Source of the DNA: Paraglaciecola chathamensis S18K6
GTDB lineage: Bacteria; Pseudomonadota; Gammaproteobacteria; Enterobacterales; Alteromonadaceae
DNA: 64,000 nucleotides
Direction of reading: 5' to 3'
NCBI GenBank assembly: GCA_000314955.1
Contig: BAEM01000059.1
Coordinates: 62,001-126,000 of the forward strand
The notes beneath the pieces were generated by a model. The model was not told where the DNA came from and did no database searches. It saw nothing but the letters and a program-made list of their open reading frames with translations. The position numbers and the translations under genes were made by a program. How positions within the stretch are numbered: position 1 is the stretch's first letter; each line of letters begins with the position of its first letter. Shown here one piece after another: positions 16,056-23,940 of this stretch.

Positions 16056-16780
16056 TCGATTTACATAGTCACATATTGCCAGGAATAGATGATGGCGCCC
16101 CTGATTTGGCGGCGTCACTCGCTATGGCTGAGCAGTCTGTGGCGGTCGGTGTATCGCACATGGTGTGTACACCGCATATTCATCAAAGTTATTTCGATAA
16201 CGATATTGACTCAATATCCCAAGCTTACCATTCATTAGTCAAGCATTTAGCCCAAGCGGGTTGCCCTCTTAAACTGTCGTTCGCGGCAGAAATTCGTATC
16301 ACCCCTGACATCATGATCTGGCATAAACAGGGAAGAATTCCGTTTATTGGGCGCTGGCAAGATAAAGATGTGCTGCTGCTTGAGTTACCCCATAGCCACA
16401 TTCCACCAGGTACTGATAATCTATTACGTTGGTTAGCAAGAAACGGTATCCAAGCGGTCATTGCCCATCCTGAGCGCAACCGAGACATCATCGCCAATCC
16501 TGATAAAATTAACGCGCTAAAGCGAGCAGGGTGCTTATTTCAAGCAACTGCAGGAGCATTTACCGGTAGATTTTCCGAGAAGGTTAAACATACTGCGGGT
16601 CTTCTGTTAGCGCGAGATCTTATTACTTACGTTGCATCAGACACTCACAGTGTCAATCGTCGCCCCAACGATATGGCGAAAGCTTTTATTGAAGTAGCTG
16701 CCATTAAAGATAAGGAATACGCTGAGCGTCTGTTTAAACAAACACCCTGGCTAATATCTCAAGGCAACCTATGGCAATAG
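16052..16780 (+). CDS. PHP-family tyrosine phosphatase (CpsB/YwqE-like)
   Basis: A 242-residue metal-dependent phosphatase with an unusual TTG start that overlaps the kinase stop (TTGA). The protein begins directly with the conserved metal motif LHSHILPGIDDGAPD, so no other start fits. Further metal ligands are in CTPHIHQSYF, AAEIRI, VIAHPERNRDI and ASDTHSVNRRPN. CpsB/YwqE enzymes dephosphorylate the tyrosine cluster of the cognate kinase and so regulate polymer export. Translational coupling to the kinase gene would keep the two in balance. Confidence 0.9.
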   Translation: MIDLHSHILPGIDDGAPDLAASLAMAEQSVAVGVSHMVCTPHIHQSYFDNDIDSISQAYHSLVKHLAQAGCPLKLSFAAEIRITPDIMIWHKQGRIPFIGRWQDKDVLLLELPHSHIPPGTDNLLRWLARNGIQAVIAHPERNRDIIANPDKINALKRAGCLFQATAGAFTGRFSEKVKHTAGLLLARDLITYVASDTHSVNRRPNDMAKAFIEVAAIKDKEYAERLFKQTPWLISQGNLWQ

Positions 16781-17508
16781 CACTTCCGAACAACATCACT
16801 GAAGTACGGATTTTCGTTAAGCAGTACGTAGCGGTGATTAGTTTCGCTTTGCTTGCACTGGTGTGCTTGTTTGTCGCAATGCGCTTTACGGCTGCCAGTT
16901 TTGATTTTTATAAAGTGCGCAATATTGTGACATCCTGGCAAGATCAAGGTAACACTCAGTCTATTGAAGAGTATCATTTAGCTAAGCGTGCGATCGAATC
17001 AGCGGTTGATAGCCAGCCGAGCCATCCCTTGTATCAAGACTTACTGGCTCAGGTACATGAGTGGGGGGCAATTTCAGGCTACGAACCAGCAGAGCAAGCG
17101 CTTAAGGCTGCGAAAACGCATTATTTGCTAGCGACTCAGTTACGCCCTTTGTGGCCTGTTACGTGGGCTTCGCTAGCCATGGTCAAATGGCGTCAACAAG
17201 AGTTCGACGATGAGATGCTCACCTATTTGAATAGAGCTGGCGAATTAGGCCCGAAGAAGCCAGAAGTACATCTATTATATGTGCAATTAGGTATGGCCTT
17301 GTACGACAATAATCACCCAATGCTGCTGACAATTCGCAACGAGTTTTATCATCGTATCAGTTTAGGACTACGCGCGCCTCAGAGCAGACAAAAAGTGCTA
17401 GATTTAATCAAACAATATAAAGCAGAAAAGCGTGTTTGTCGTTGGCTACGTAAAGAGCCTATTCCGGTTCAGAATTTGATACCGAATTGCCCTGCTTATA
17501 AAGCATAG
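16771..17508 (+). CDS. VpsP-like membrane-anchored helical protein of the EPS operon
   Basis: A 245-residue protein overlapping the phosphatase gene by 10 bases (ATGGCAATAG). It has one membrane helix at about residues 18-38, then an all-helical, TPR-like part (AKRAIESAVDSQPSHPLYQD; SLAMVKWRQQEFDDEMLTYL). The C-terminus has three Cys, including CRWLRKEPIPVQNLIPNCP. Position after the barrel/export/kinase/phosphatase set and overall build recall VpsP-type accessory proteins of Vibrio EPS loci. The assignment is from context and general architecture, and the function of that family is poorly known. Confidence 0.55.
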   Translation: MAIALPNNITEVRIFVKQYVAVISFALLALVCLFVAMRFTAASFDFYKVRNIVTSWQDQGNTQSIEEYHLAKRAIESAVDSQPSHPLYQDLLAQVHEWGAISGYEPAEQALKAAKTHYLLATQLRPLWPVTWASLAMVKWRQQEFDDEMLTYLNRAGELGPKKPEVHLLYVQLGMALYDNNHPMLLTIRNEFYHRISLGLRAPQSRQKVLDLIKQYKAEKRVCRWLRKEPIPVQNLIPNCPAYKA

Positions 17509-17564
17509 ATGCAATATATTGTTGACCTGCGCTTGGTCGCTAAAGTAAGAATTGGTTAGTCAGT

Positions 17565-17969
17565 CTAACTTTTAAACCAATCCCAAACCCCAAGTGAGTA
17601 GTCAGGTAATAAATCAATCCCGAGTGCGGATTTGAGCAAGTAAATCAGTAATATACCTATTAACGCAGAGAACGTCATAAAACCGGCTAGCAGCAAGGCA
17701 TTTATAAAGCGACTTGCCCGCACTTGTGCCCGGGTCATGTTTCTATGGTTTTTCCCAGCTAAAAATACGTAGTAGTAGCGATACTTAAACCAAGGAATCG
17801 TTCCCCGCACATCTACAGGGTGGTGGCCCCACTGGCGGCTACTCACTGCGTTTCGTAAGTAGGATAATTGCTCTTCACTAAATGAGGCTTGAACAGACTT
17901 TGGCATTCGTTCCAGTAAATTAACAATCGCGGGGTCTTGTTCTATCGGCCCACTGAATTTTTTACTCAT
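17565..17969 (-). CDS. Small single-helix membrane protein, unknown
   Basis: A 134-residue protein with a charged N-terminal half (ERMPKSVQASFSEEQLSYLR; WFKYRYYYVFLAGKNHRNMT) and one membrane helix near residues 92-114. Its start overlaps the stop of the O-antigen ligase-like gene (ATGA at 17966-17969), so it is translationally coupled to it and probably works with it. No enzyme motif is seen. Similar small proteins accompany EPS polymerases in marine gammaproteobacteria, but I cannot name the family. Confidence 0.6.
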   Translation of the reverse strand: MSKKFSGPIEQDPAIVNLLERMPKSVQASFSEEQLSYLRNAVSSRQWGHHPVDVRGTIPWFKYRYYYVFLAGKNHRNMTRAQVRASRFINALLLAGFMTFSALIGILLIYLLKSALGIDLLPDYSLGVWDWFKS

Positions 17970-19366
17970 GTTGCCACCTTGTTAGAGCGTCGCTTTTTGC
18001 CCGTTGTTATCTTTAACTGGTTTATGACTAACGATAAAGCCAGATAAACCACAAAGTAACATGCGTTGGCGGGCGCTTGCAGTGGGAAATCTACGGTCAT
18101 GTGTATGGCCATACCCAGCATCGCCATACAACAAGCAAAAGCAGTGCCTTTAAAAATGGATGGCCTGCGCTTGCGCATTGCTCGCACGCTTTTAGCGAAA
18201 CACCAGAATACGAGTAAACCTAAAAATAATGTAGCGGGTACACCGTATTCTACTGCCATTTGCAAATAATCATTGTGCGCATGATCGTAGAAGGCATGTA
18301 TGTTTGACTCTTTATAACTAGGAAATGAACTGTAAAAACTGCCACCGCCGCTACCGAAAACCGGAAAATCTTTTAGCATAGGTAAAGCATCAATGACGAC
18401 ATCTCCTCGTCCTTCAGAGGACAAATTAGTCGATTCTAAACGTTCTTGTACCTTGTCTAAACCAAACCAAGCACTGACAATAAATACATCAATCACAAAC
18501 ATACTGATAATCAAAATAGACAGCCCTCTACTGCGATTTTTGATAATCACCAGTGCGAGAATACCGATTAACGTCATTGCTGCGAAAAATGCCGTGTTTC
18601 CCATACGCGAACGAGACATGACTAACGCAATAACCATGATGGCCAAACTAATACGAATGAGTGCCTTGCTGCCCAAGAGTGTGGACAAAATGGATCGCAT
18701 AATATCTCTAGGGCTACCGCCCTGGTTACTCTGTAACGTGGCCACCATTAAGCCGATACCAGCGGATAAGCACAGTATAAGGAAATTGGCAAAATGGTTT
18801 TTATACACAAAGCTTCCCGTGGCAATATCGGTAACGGGTAAGGCAAATACCAAGCTGAATTTGCTGCCTGATAATACTTCTAGCGTCCCGTAAAGGGCCT
18901 GAATAGCACCGCTGGCTAATATGGTCAGTAGTATTAAGCGTAACCGCTTCTCTGTGTCAACCAGCACGATCACCACTATGAGTAAGCAGAAATAGCTCAG
19001 CCCTTTGAGTAAATTGACATAGCTTTGCCCTATATCGAGTGATAAATGAAACTGCTCAACGCCGTGGGCTAACTGAGTAGCATAACTGACAGGGCTTAAG
19101 ACGCTCACGATGGAAGCGGGCAAGGGTAAAACCTGAATGACGGCAAAAAATAGAAAGGCCAGCCACAACCCTATAGGTAATCTATAGGCGCGTAAGCCCA
19201 TCCAAGCTTTGTCTTTGCGCAAATAAGCGCAGCACAAAGATAATGAAAAAATAACGATTTCCATCAAGCCCCACGCCCAAGGGCGATTAGAGCCTAAAGG
19301 GATAGGTAGCCAAACAAGCAAACCTAACAAAACATAAAACGCGTAGCTATGAAGTTTGGTATTCAA
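17966..19366 (-). CDS. O-antigen ligase/polymerase-like (Wzy-type) membrane protein
   Basis: A 466-residue protein with ten or more membrane helices and a large periplasmic loop. The loop contains GSGGSFYSSFPSYKES followed by FYDHAHNDYLQMAVEYG, the HxHNxYL-type signature of the Wzy_C/O-antigen ligase family. It would polymerise EPS repeat units at the periplasmic face of the inner membrane. It is convergent to the core EPS operon and coupled to a small membrane protein. A second member of the family is encoded at 42640-43929, so this locus may have a polymerase plus a ligase, or two polymerases. Confidence 0.85.
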   Translation of the reverse strand: MNTKLHSYAFYVLLGLLVWLPIPLGSNRPWAWGLMEIVIFSLSLCCAYLRKDKAWMGLRAYRLPIGLWLAFLFFAVIQVLPLPASIVSVLSPVSYATQLAHGVEQFHLSLDIGQSYVNLLKGLSYFCLLIVVIVLVDTEKRLRLILLTILASGAIQALYGTLEVLSGSKFSLVFALPVTDIATGSFVYKNHFANFLILCLSAGIGLMVATLQSNQGGSPRDIMRSILSTLLGSKALIRISLAIMVIALVMSRSRMGNTAFFAAMTLIGILALVIIKNRSRGLSILIISMFVIDVFIVSAWFGLDKVQERLESTNLSSEGRGDVVIDALPMLKDFPVFGSGGGSFYSSFPSYKESNIHAFYDHAHNDYLQMAVEYGVPATLFLGLLVFWCFAKSVRAMRKRRPSIFKGTAFACCMAMLGMAIHMTVDFPLQAPANACYFVVYLALSLVINQLKITTGKKRRSNKVAT

Positions 19367-19425
19367 AGGATCCCTTTCGCCATTTTTAGGTGCTTGTGAA
19401 ATAGGTATAACTAAATGATTATAAA

Positions 19426-19454
19426 CAAAAAAGCCAGGTATTAAACCTGGCTTT
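19426..19454 (-). terminator. Terminator of the Thr/Asp/Gly-repeat protein gene
   Basis: AAGCCAGGT (19431-19439) pairs with ACCTGGCTT (19445-19453). Read on the minus strand, the stem is followed by a run of seven T, so it ends the minus-strand gene that stops at 19474. Confidence 0.85.
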
Positions 19455-19473
19455 AGTAAATTCGTAAAATGAT

Positions 19474-20592
19474 TTAGCTTGTTGATGCCGTAATATCGCC
19501 ACCGCCGGCACCGCCGGCACCTGTACCTGACCCGACAGGTGTATCTGTACCGGGATCTACTGCGTCTTCATTCTCTCCAGTGTCGGTATCCGCCCCTGTA
19601 TCTGAATCTGTTTCACCGTCGGTATCTGTTCCGCTGTCGGTCCCATTATCCGTTCCTGTGTCTGTACCTGAATCAGTTTCAGTGCCAGTATCTGTTCCGC
19701 TGTCGGTCCCAGTGTCCGTTCCTGTGTCTGTACCTGAATCAGTTTCAGTGCCAGTATCTGTTCCGCTGTCGGTCCCAGTGTCTGCACCTGAATCTGTTTC
19801 AGTGCCAGTATCTGTTCCACTATCGGTCCCAGTGTCCGTTCCTGTGTCTGTACCTGAATCAGTTTCAGTGCCTGTACCTGAATCTGTTTCGCTGTCGGAC
19901 CCAGTATCCGTTCCTGTGTCCGTACCCGTATCTGTGTCGGTGTCAGTATCCGTTCCAGTTTGTGCTTCTGAAACTGTACCACCGCCAGTGGGGAGGCTAG
20001 AACCACTTGGTGTATTTACATTAATAGTTATTCTATCGCCTGCCGCTGTAGCTGATGAAATTGCTGTTGGATCAGCACCAGCTGAAATCGCGGCTAATAA
20101 GGCATCATTAGGTTCAATTTCACCTGTAATAACGGCTGAGTCAATGACTTCTTGAGCAAAGTTAGGATACAAGGTAACGGCCAATTGCACGACATTCGCA
20201 GCATCACCAGGGAAGGTCTCTATAGAGCCTTTAGTCGTGTCAGACAATTTATTGTAATTCACCATATTGCGCATAAAGTTAACGCTAATACCTTTATTTA
20301 GGCCAACAACTAATCTTGCAGTACCACTAATTAACGTGTCTTCTTCTCGCGTCACCTTAGCGATGCTTTGACTAACTGCATCGTCTAAAGCAACTCCATT
20401 GTTAATAAGCGCTACTATCTCTAAATGAATTGAGCGGCCTGGTTGGTTTTCGTCACCGAAAAGAATTTGTTCAGAATCGCTAGTTTGCGCAGATGCCGCG
20501 GTTTGCTGACTCGCTGTATTTGTCTGCTGCGCACCAGTAGTCGGTGCTAACATCGCACTAGACAAGAACAAACACGTTAGAATATGTCGCAT
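19474..20592 (-). CDS. Secreted protein with 22-residue Thr/Asp/Gly/Ser tandem repeats
   Basis: A 372-residue protein with signal peptide MRHILTCLFLSSAMLAPTTG. Residues of about 45-175 form a helical domain (IHLEIVALINNGVALDDAVS; LVVGLNKGISVNFMRNMVNY). From about 205 to 345 it is almost only T, D, G, S and E (for example TDTGTDSGTDTGTETDSG), and it ends in a Gly-rich tail. The acidic repeats suggest a calcium-binding or flexible surface stalk, which is inference. No cleavage site for the neighbouring LapG protease (a di-alanine motif) was identified with confidence. It lies just downstream of lapG-lapD on the same strand but has its own long leader. The family is not recognised. Confidence 0.75.
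   Translation of the reverse strand: MRHILTCLFLSSAMLAPTTGAQQTNTASQQTAASAQTSDSEQILFGDENQPGRSIHLEIVALINNGVALDDAVSQSIAKVTREEDTLISGTARLVVGLNKGISVNFMRNMVNYNKLSDTTKGSIETFPGDAANVVQLAVTLYPNFAQEVIDSAVITGEIEPNDALLAAISAGADPTAISSATAAGDRITINVNTPSGSSLPTGGGTVSEAQTGTDTDTDTDTGTDTGTDTGSDSETDSGTGTETDSGTDTGTDTGTDSGTDTGTETDSGADTGTDSGTDTGTETDSGTDTGTDTGTDSGTDTGTETDSGTDTGTDNGTDSGTDTDGETDSDTGADTDTGENEDAVDPGTDTPVGSGTGAGGAGGGDITASTS
19590..19970 (-). repeat. 66-bp tandem repeat array inside a coding region
   Basis: A 66-bp unit, seen with starts at 19651 and 19717 and again after a 54-bp variant at 19837, encodes 22-residue Thr/Asp/Gly/Ser units. All periods are multiples of three, so copy-number changes would keep the frame. 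The plus-strand and alternate frames are also open here, purely as an effect of the repeats. Confidence 0.85.
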
Positions 20593-20854
20593 AAAAGCTC
20601 CAATAAATTAGGCAGTGAGAACAAAACTCACTAAAAGCCCGATAATCATAAGTTTTGTCGCCTTAAAAAGCAACATTATACAATGGTCGACCAGGTAAAA
20701 ATACGAACCTTTTCAGTGTCTTGCTAACGGTAATTAATTACACATTAAGTAAGTGTTAACTGACCATTTATGCTTTGTTTTTAATGACATACACCTACAT
20801 TTTAAGCAAAATAACGATTTGCTTTGCATATTGTCAGCAACAGCTACTTTTCGT
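20593..20854. other. Short gap between the repeat-protein gene and lapD
   Basis: About 260 AT-rich bases. They presumably hold the promoter of the minus-strand repeat-protein gene. No sigma-54 pattern in the right orientation and no clear terminator of lapD were seen. Confidence 0.4.
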
Positions 20855-22810
20855 TCATACTTTGGTATCAGTGGGCATACCAATATGATATCCCTGTAGG
20901 TGATCCACAAATAAGTCAAGCAAGCATCGTGCCTCTGCTTCACCTTCGACCATTTCCGCAATCACTTGAATATTAAGGCCATGGGCAATGTTGACTAAAG
21001 ATTGTACAAACAACTGATTATCAGGCTCGTTATGTATATTACGAACGAAACGACCGTCTAGTTTCAGATAATCGGGTTTAATTTTGCGTAAATGGGTAAT
21101 AGCTGCGAGTTGCGCTCCAAAACGTTCTACCGTGATCCGCACGCCCTTTGACTTCAACTGCGCAATAAAATGGCTAAGTTCTTCGGTACCATTGACCAAA
21201 GCACGCTCAGGAATTTCTAAAACCAACTTCGCACACGCTGCTTTATCCTGAGGCAATGCCTTGATTAGCCATTGGTGAAAACTGGTTTGGCTTAGCGATA
21301 AACGGGATACATTTAGCCCTATAGCATGATTATGGGAGCTGAGCTGTGTTAACGCACTAGTGATTAATAGCTCATCGAGTTTTTGCGCATAGTTAAGCCT
21401 GACTGACGCGGGCACTAATTGCCCCATTGGTAAATAGCGCTGGGCCTCATCGCTGGCACCCGTTAAAGCGGCCGTACTAAATCGCGCAAACCACTCATTA
21501 TACAGCGTTTCTCCTTGGCGGTTTTTAATCGGCTGGGCGACAAAGTCTGCATGATTTTGCTGCAATATCGTATTTAACTGAGTTCGCCATTCAGTATTGC
21601 TATGGTGCTGGTCTCTTTGCTGGGCAAGTTGCCATCTGTCGGTGGCAACACTCGCGCCTGACAATGCATTGTCTGCGCGTTCTAGAACGTCTGTGCGCGT
21701 ATCACCAAAGCTAAATGAACCAACGCCCACATGCGCGGTGCCTAAACGATACTCGCTTTTTTCAATGGCGTTAAGTTGGGCAATAATGCTCTGAGTAAAG
21801 GCAATGCATGCTTGTTGCGCGGTATCTTCTAATAGCACCACGAAATCTGCTCCCGATACTCGGTATAAAGCCCCGTTTAAATCAGCTTGGGCAAGTACAC
21901 TTTGCAGCTCTTGGCCGACTAATTTGACGTATTCGTCGCCTGCTTGATAACCCAAGTTAGTATTGACTTCGTTTAAACTGGTTAAACGCACTAGTAGCAA
22001 ATAACCTTGGGCATGTTGTTCACTGTCAGTCAGTAACTGCTCAAATGCTAATTCAAATGCACGCCTGTTGGCCACACCAGTCAGTTGATCTTTGTAGGCA
22101 AAATCACGGTAGCGCTTTGCCTGGTTTGATAGTTGGTTAAAGAGCTTGGCTAATTGCGCTGACATGCGGTTGACTGCTACTACTATGCGTTTTAACTCAG
22201 GAGTACGCGGAATCACGCCAATTTGTTCGAATTGCTGCTTGCTGATGGCGTCGGCCTGCTTAACTACCGCCAATAACGGTGTGGTGATCATTCTGACCAG
22301 AGCGTAAAGTAATATTAGTGCAACGATGAACACAGCTAAGATCATCCAGAATGCTTGCGTAGCATTAAGCCATAATTGCTGGTAACCGAAACCAGGGTGA
22401 CTTTTTACCGTTAACGTACCCGCTATGGTCCAGCCGTCATTTACATCAGTCGTGCTTTTAGGCGGGGTAAGAGGCAATAGATTGCGAAACCATAACGGCA
22501 CTCCCTCCACTGAATTAGGATTGTGCTTTTCAAGCAACACGTTTTGCTTGGCATCCTTGAGCACCATGCTTTGATAAAATCCGCGATCGAAAATAGCGTT
22601 CATCATGGTGTCGACTACAGGTAAGTCTTCCTCATTTGCCATGTAAGGTGCTATTGATAATCCCAGTGATGTAGCTGTATCTTGTGCGTGGGACGCAAGT
22701 TGCTGATCAACAAAGTCTCGGGTGTTATTTGCGTTAATCCATAGCGTGCCTATAAAGACCAGAATCAGCACAGCTAAAAGGCTCAAGCCTAGTTGTCTAG
22801 ACAGCGGCAT
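20855..22810 (-). CDS. lapD: LapD-like c-di-GMP receptor with degenerate GGDEF and EAL domains
   Basis: A 651-residue inner-membrane receptor. A helix at about residues 7-25, a periplasmic LapD/MoxY N-terminal domain (about 28-150) and a second helix (about 154-172) are followed by a HAMP-like linker, a GGDEF domain and an EAL domain. The GGDEF site reads SGADF and the EAL site reads NEW in TLYNEWFARF, so neither enzyme activity is expected. This is characteristic of LapD, which binds c-di-GMP and then sequesters the periplasmic protease LapG. The gene lies 21 bases after lapG. The start gives a proper N-terminal membrane helix. Confidence 0.92.
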   Translation of the reverse strand: MPLSRQLGLSLLAVLILVFIGTLWINANNTRDFVDQQLASHAQDTATSLGLSIAPYMANEEDLPVVDTMMNAIFDRGFYQSMVLKDAKQNVLLEKHNPNSVEGVPLWFRNLLPLTPPKSTTDVNDGWTIAGTLTVKSHPGFGYQQLWLNATQAFWMILAVFIVALILLYALVRMITTPLLAVVKQADAISKQQFEQIGVIPRTPELKRIVVAVNRMSAQLAKLFNQLSNQAKRYRDFAYKDQLTGVANRRAFELAFEQLLTDSEQHAQGYLLLVRLTSLNEVNTNLGYQAGDEYVKLVGQELQSVLAQADLNGALYRVSGADFVVLLEDTAQQACIAFTQSIIAQLNAIEKSEYRLGTAHVGVGSFSFGDTRTDVLERADNALSGASVATDRWQLAQQRDQHHSNTEWRTQLNTILQQNHADFVAQPIKNRQGETLYNEWFARFSTAALTGASDEAQRYLPMGQLVPASVRLNYAQKLDELLITSALTQLSSHNHAIGLNVSRLSLSQTSFHQWLIKALPQDKAACAKLVLEIPERALVNGTEELSHFIAQLKSKGVRITVERFGAQLAAITHLRKIKPDYLKLDGRFVRNIHNEPDNQLFVQSLVNIAHGLNIQVIAEMVEGEAEARCLLDLFVDHLQGYHIGMPTDTKV

Positions 22811-22831
22811 AGTCAGTTTCCTTCAGCATCA

Positions 22832-23479
22832 TTAATCGCCCATTTGCATTCGTTTGTTTAAATCGTTCCATAAATTGTTATTGCCCCCTTGCTGTACTTT
22901 TTGCCCTCGGCCTTGTTCTTTTGCCAGCCATAAGCCGTCACCGTTAAAACTGTAAACGGGCAACAAATCTCGTCTTCTTGAGGCAGGTAAAATACGTCTG
23001 TTGATATTGTCGAGTACCAAAGGCACCGAATTGGGTTCTTCATAATAGGCCAGCACCATGTGAGCTTGGCGTAAGCGAGTCGCGGTAACATACATTAGGC
23101 GTAATTTTTCGGCGGGCACCCCTAGTTCTTTTAAGCTGAAATACTTAGCAATGACAAAATCTTCGCAATCACCGCCTTCAGTGGCTAAAAATTCTACTGG
23201 TGTGGCCCAATAATCGTCCTTACCCCAATGATCGATATCATCGACAAACTCAAGTTCATTAAAGAAGTTATTCACTTGGTAGAGCTTTTCATCAATCGGC
23301 AGTGTGTGGCTAGTGTTGAGCAGTTGCTGCCAATCCTGCACGCGCTCAAGTGCATCATTATCATATTGATTTTTAATTTTATTAAACAGCGCATCATTAA
23401 ATACAATGTTGCTGTCTGCTATCGCGCGCAACATAAATACCATCGACACTGCCGTTATGAAATACCAAATATAACGCAT
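22832..23479 (-). CDS. lapG: LapG-like periplasmic cysteine protease (transglutaminase-like)
   Basis: A 215-residue bacterial transglutaminase-like cysteine protease with an N-terminal signal/anchor (YIWYFITAVSMVFMLRAIA). The catalytic triad is visible: C105 in EGGDCEDFVIAKY, H140 in RLRQAHMVLAYY and D157 in PLVLDNI. The spacing is close to that of Pseudomonas fluorescens LapG (C135, H172, D189). LapG cleaves large RTX-type adhesins from the outer membrane when c-di-GMP is low; LapD, encoded next, holds it inactive when c-di-GMP is high. Its adhesin substrate is not encoded in this window. Confidence 0.92.
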   Translation of the reverse strand: MRYIWYFITAVSMVFMLRAIADSNIVFNDALFNKIKNQYDNDALERVQDWQQLLNTSHTLPIDEKLYQVNNFFNELEFVDDIDHWGKDDYWATPVEFLATEGGDCEDFVIAKYFSLKELGVPAEKLRLMYVTATRLRQAHMVLAYYEEPNSVPLVLDNINRRILPASRRRDLLPVYSFNGDGLWLAKEQGRGQKVQQGGNNNLWNDLNKRMQMGD

Positions 23480-23940
23480 GAACGAAATGAAAATCCTTTA
23501 TCTGACTATGCAGCTGTATGGTGTCTGGTGATAACGCTAATGAGAGTCATCTTAATACTCGAAAGAAGTCGCTGTTATCTTTGACAAAATGCCTATGGGT
23601 AAAAATTTTAACGTTTAGTTGCACGCTATTTTAGTCATGATTATCAATAGTATGCTAGCCCGTTTGGCATAAGCAAAGTATTCTTATTTAGGCGGCGCTT
23701 TGAAACCGAAGGTATTTGGTGCTTGTTCTTTTGCCCCCTAGCCTGATAAATCAGGTATCAGAACAAACTCATTCGTCGTCAACTTAATACCTTTTACCAC
23801 TTTTATAGTGCTTTGCATGGTATATAATGGGTATAAATAATTACCTTTAATGTTTTGGGTAGTTAGATGCTGGCCGCTACGAACGTATCCTAGCCCTTTT
23901 AGCTTTAGCTGGTGTGTATAATTAAACGGCAGGAGGATAA
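23480..23940. other. Divergent gap between lapG and the beta-helix lipoprotein gene
   Basis: About 460 bases with no convincing gene. It should contain two divergent promoters. A strong ribosome binding site AGGAGG at 23931-23936 precedes the lipoprotein gene. No operator or riboswitch fold was recognised. Confidence 0.5.

Noticed and set aside
19590-19970. Repeat array considered as a CRISPR
   Set aside because: The repeats are contiguous, multiples of three long, coding, and have no unique spacers.
19539-20155. Open plus-strand and alternate frames across the Thr/Asp/Gly repeat region
   Set aside because: They are by-products of the 66-bp in-frame repeat of the minus-strand gene, give low-complexity Ser/Val/Pro or Leu/Cys/Gln text, and lack signals or starts.
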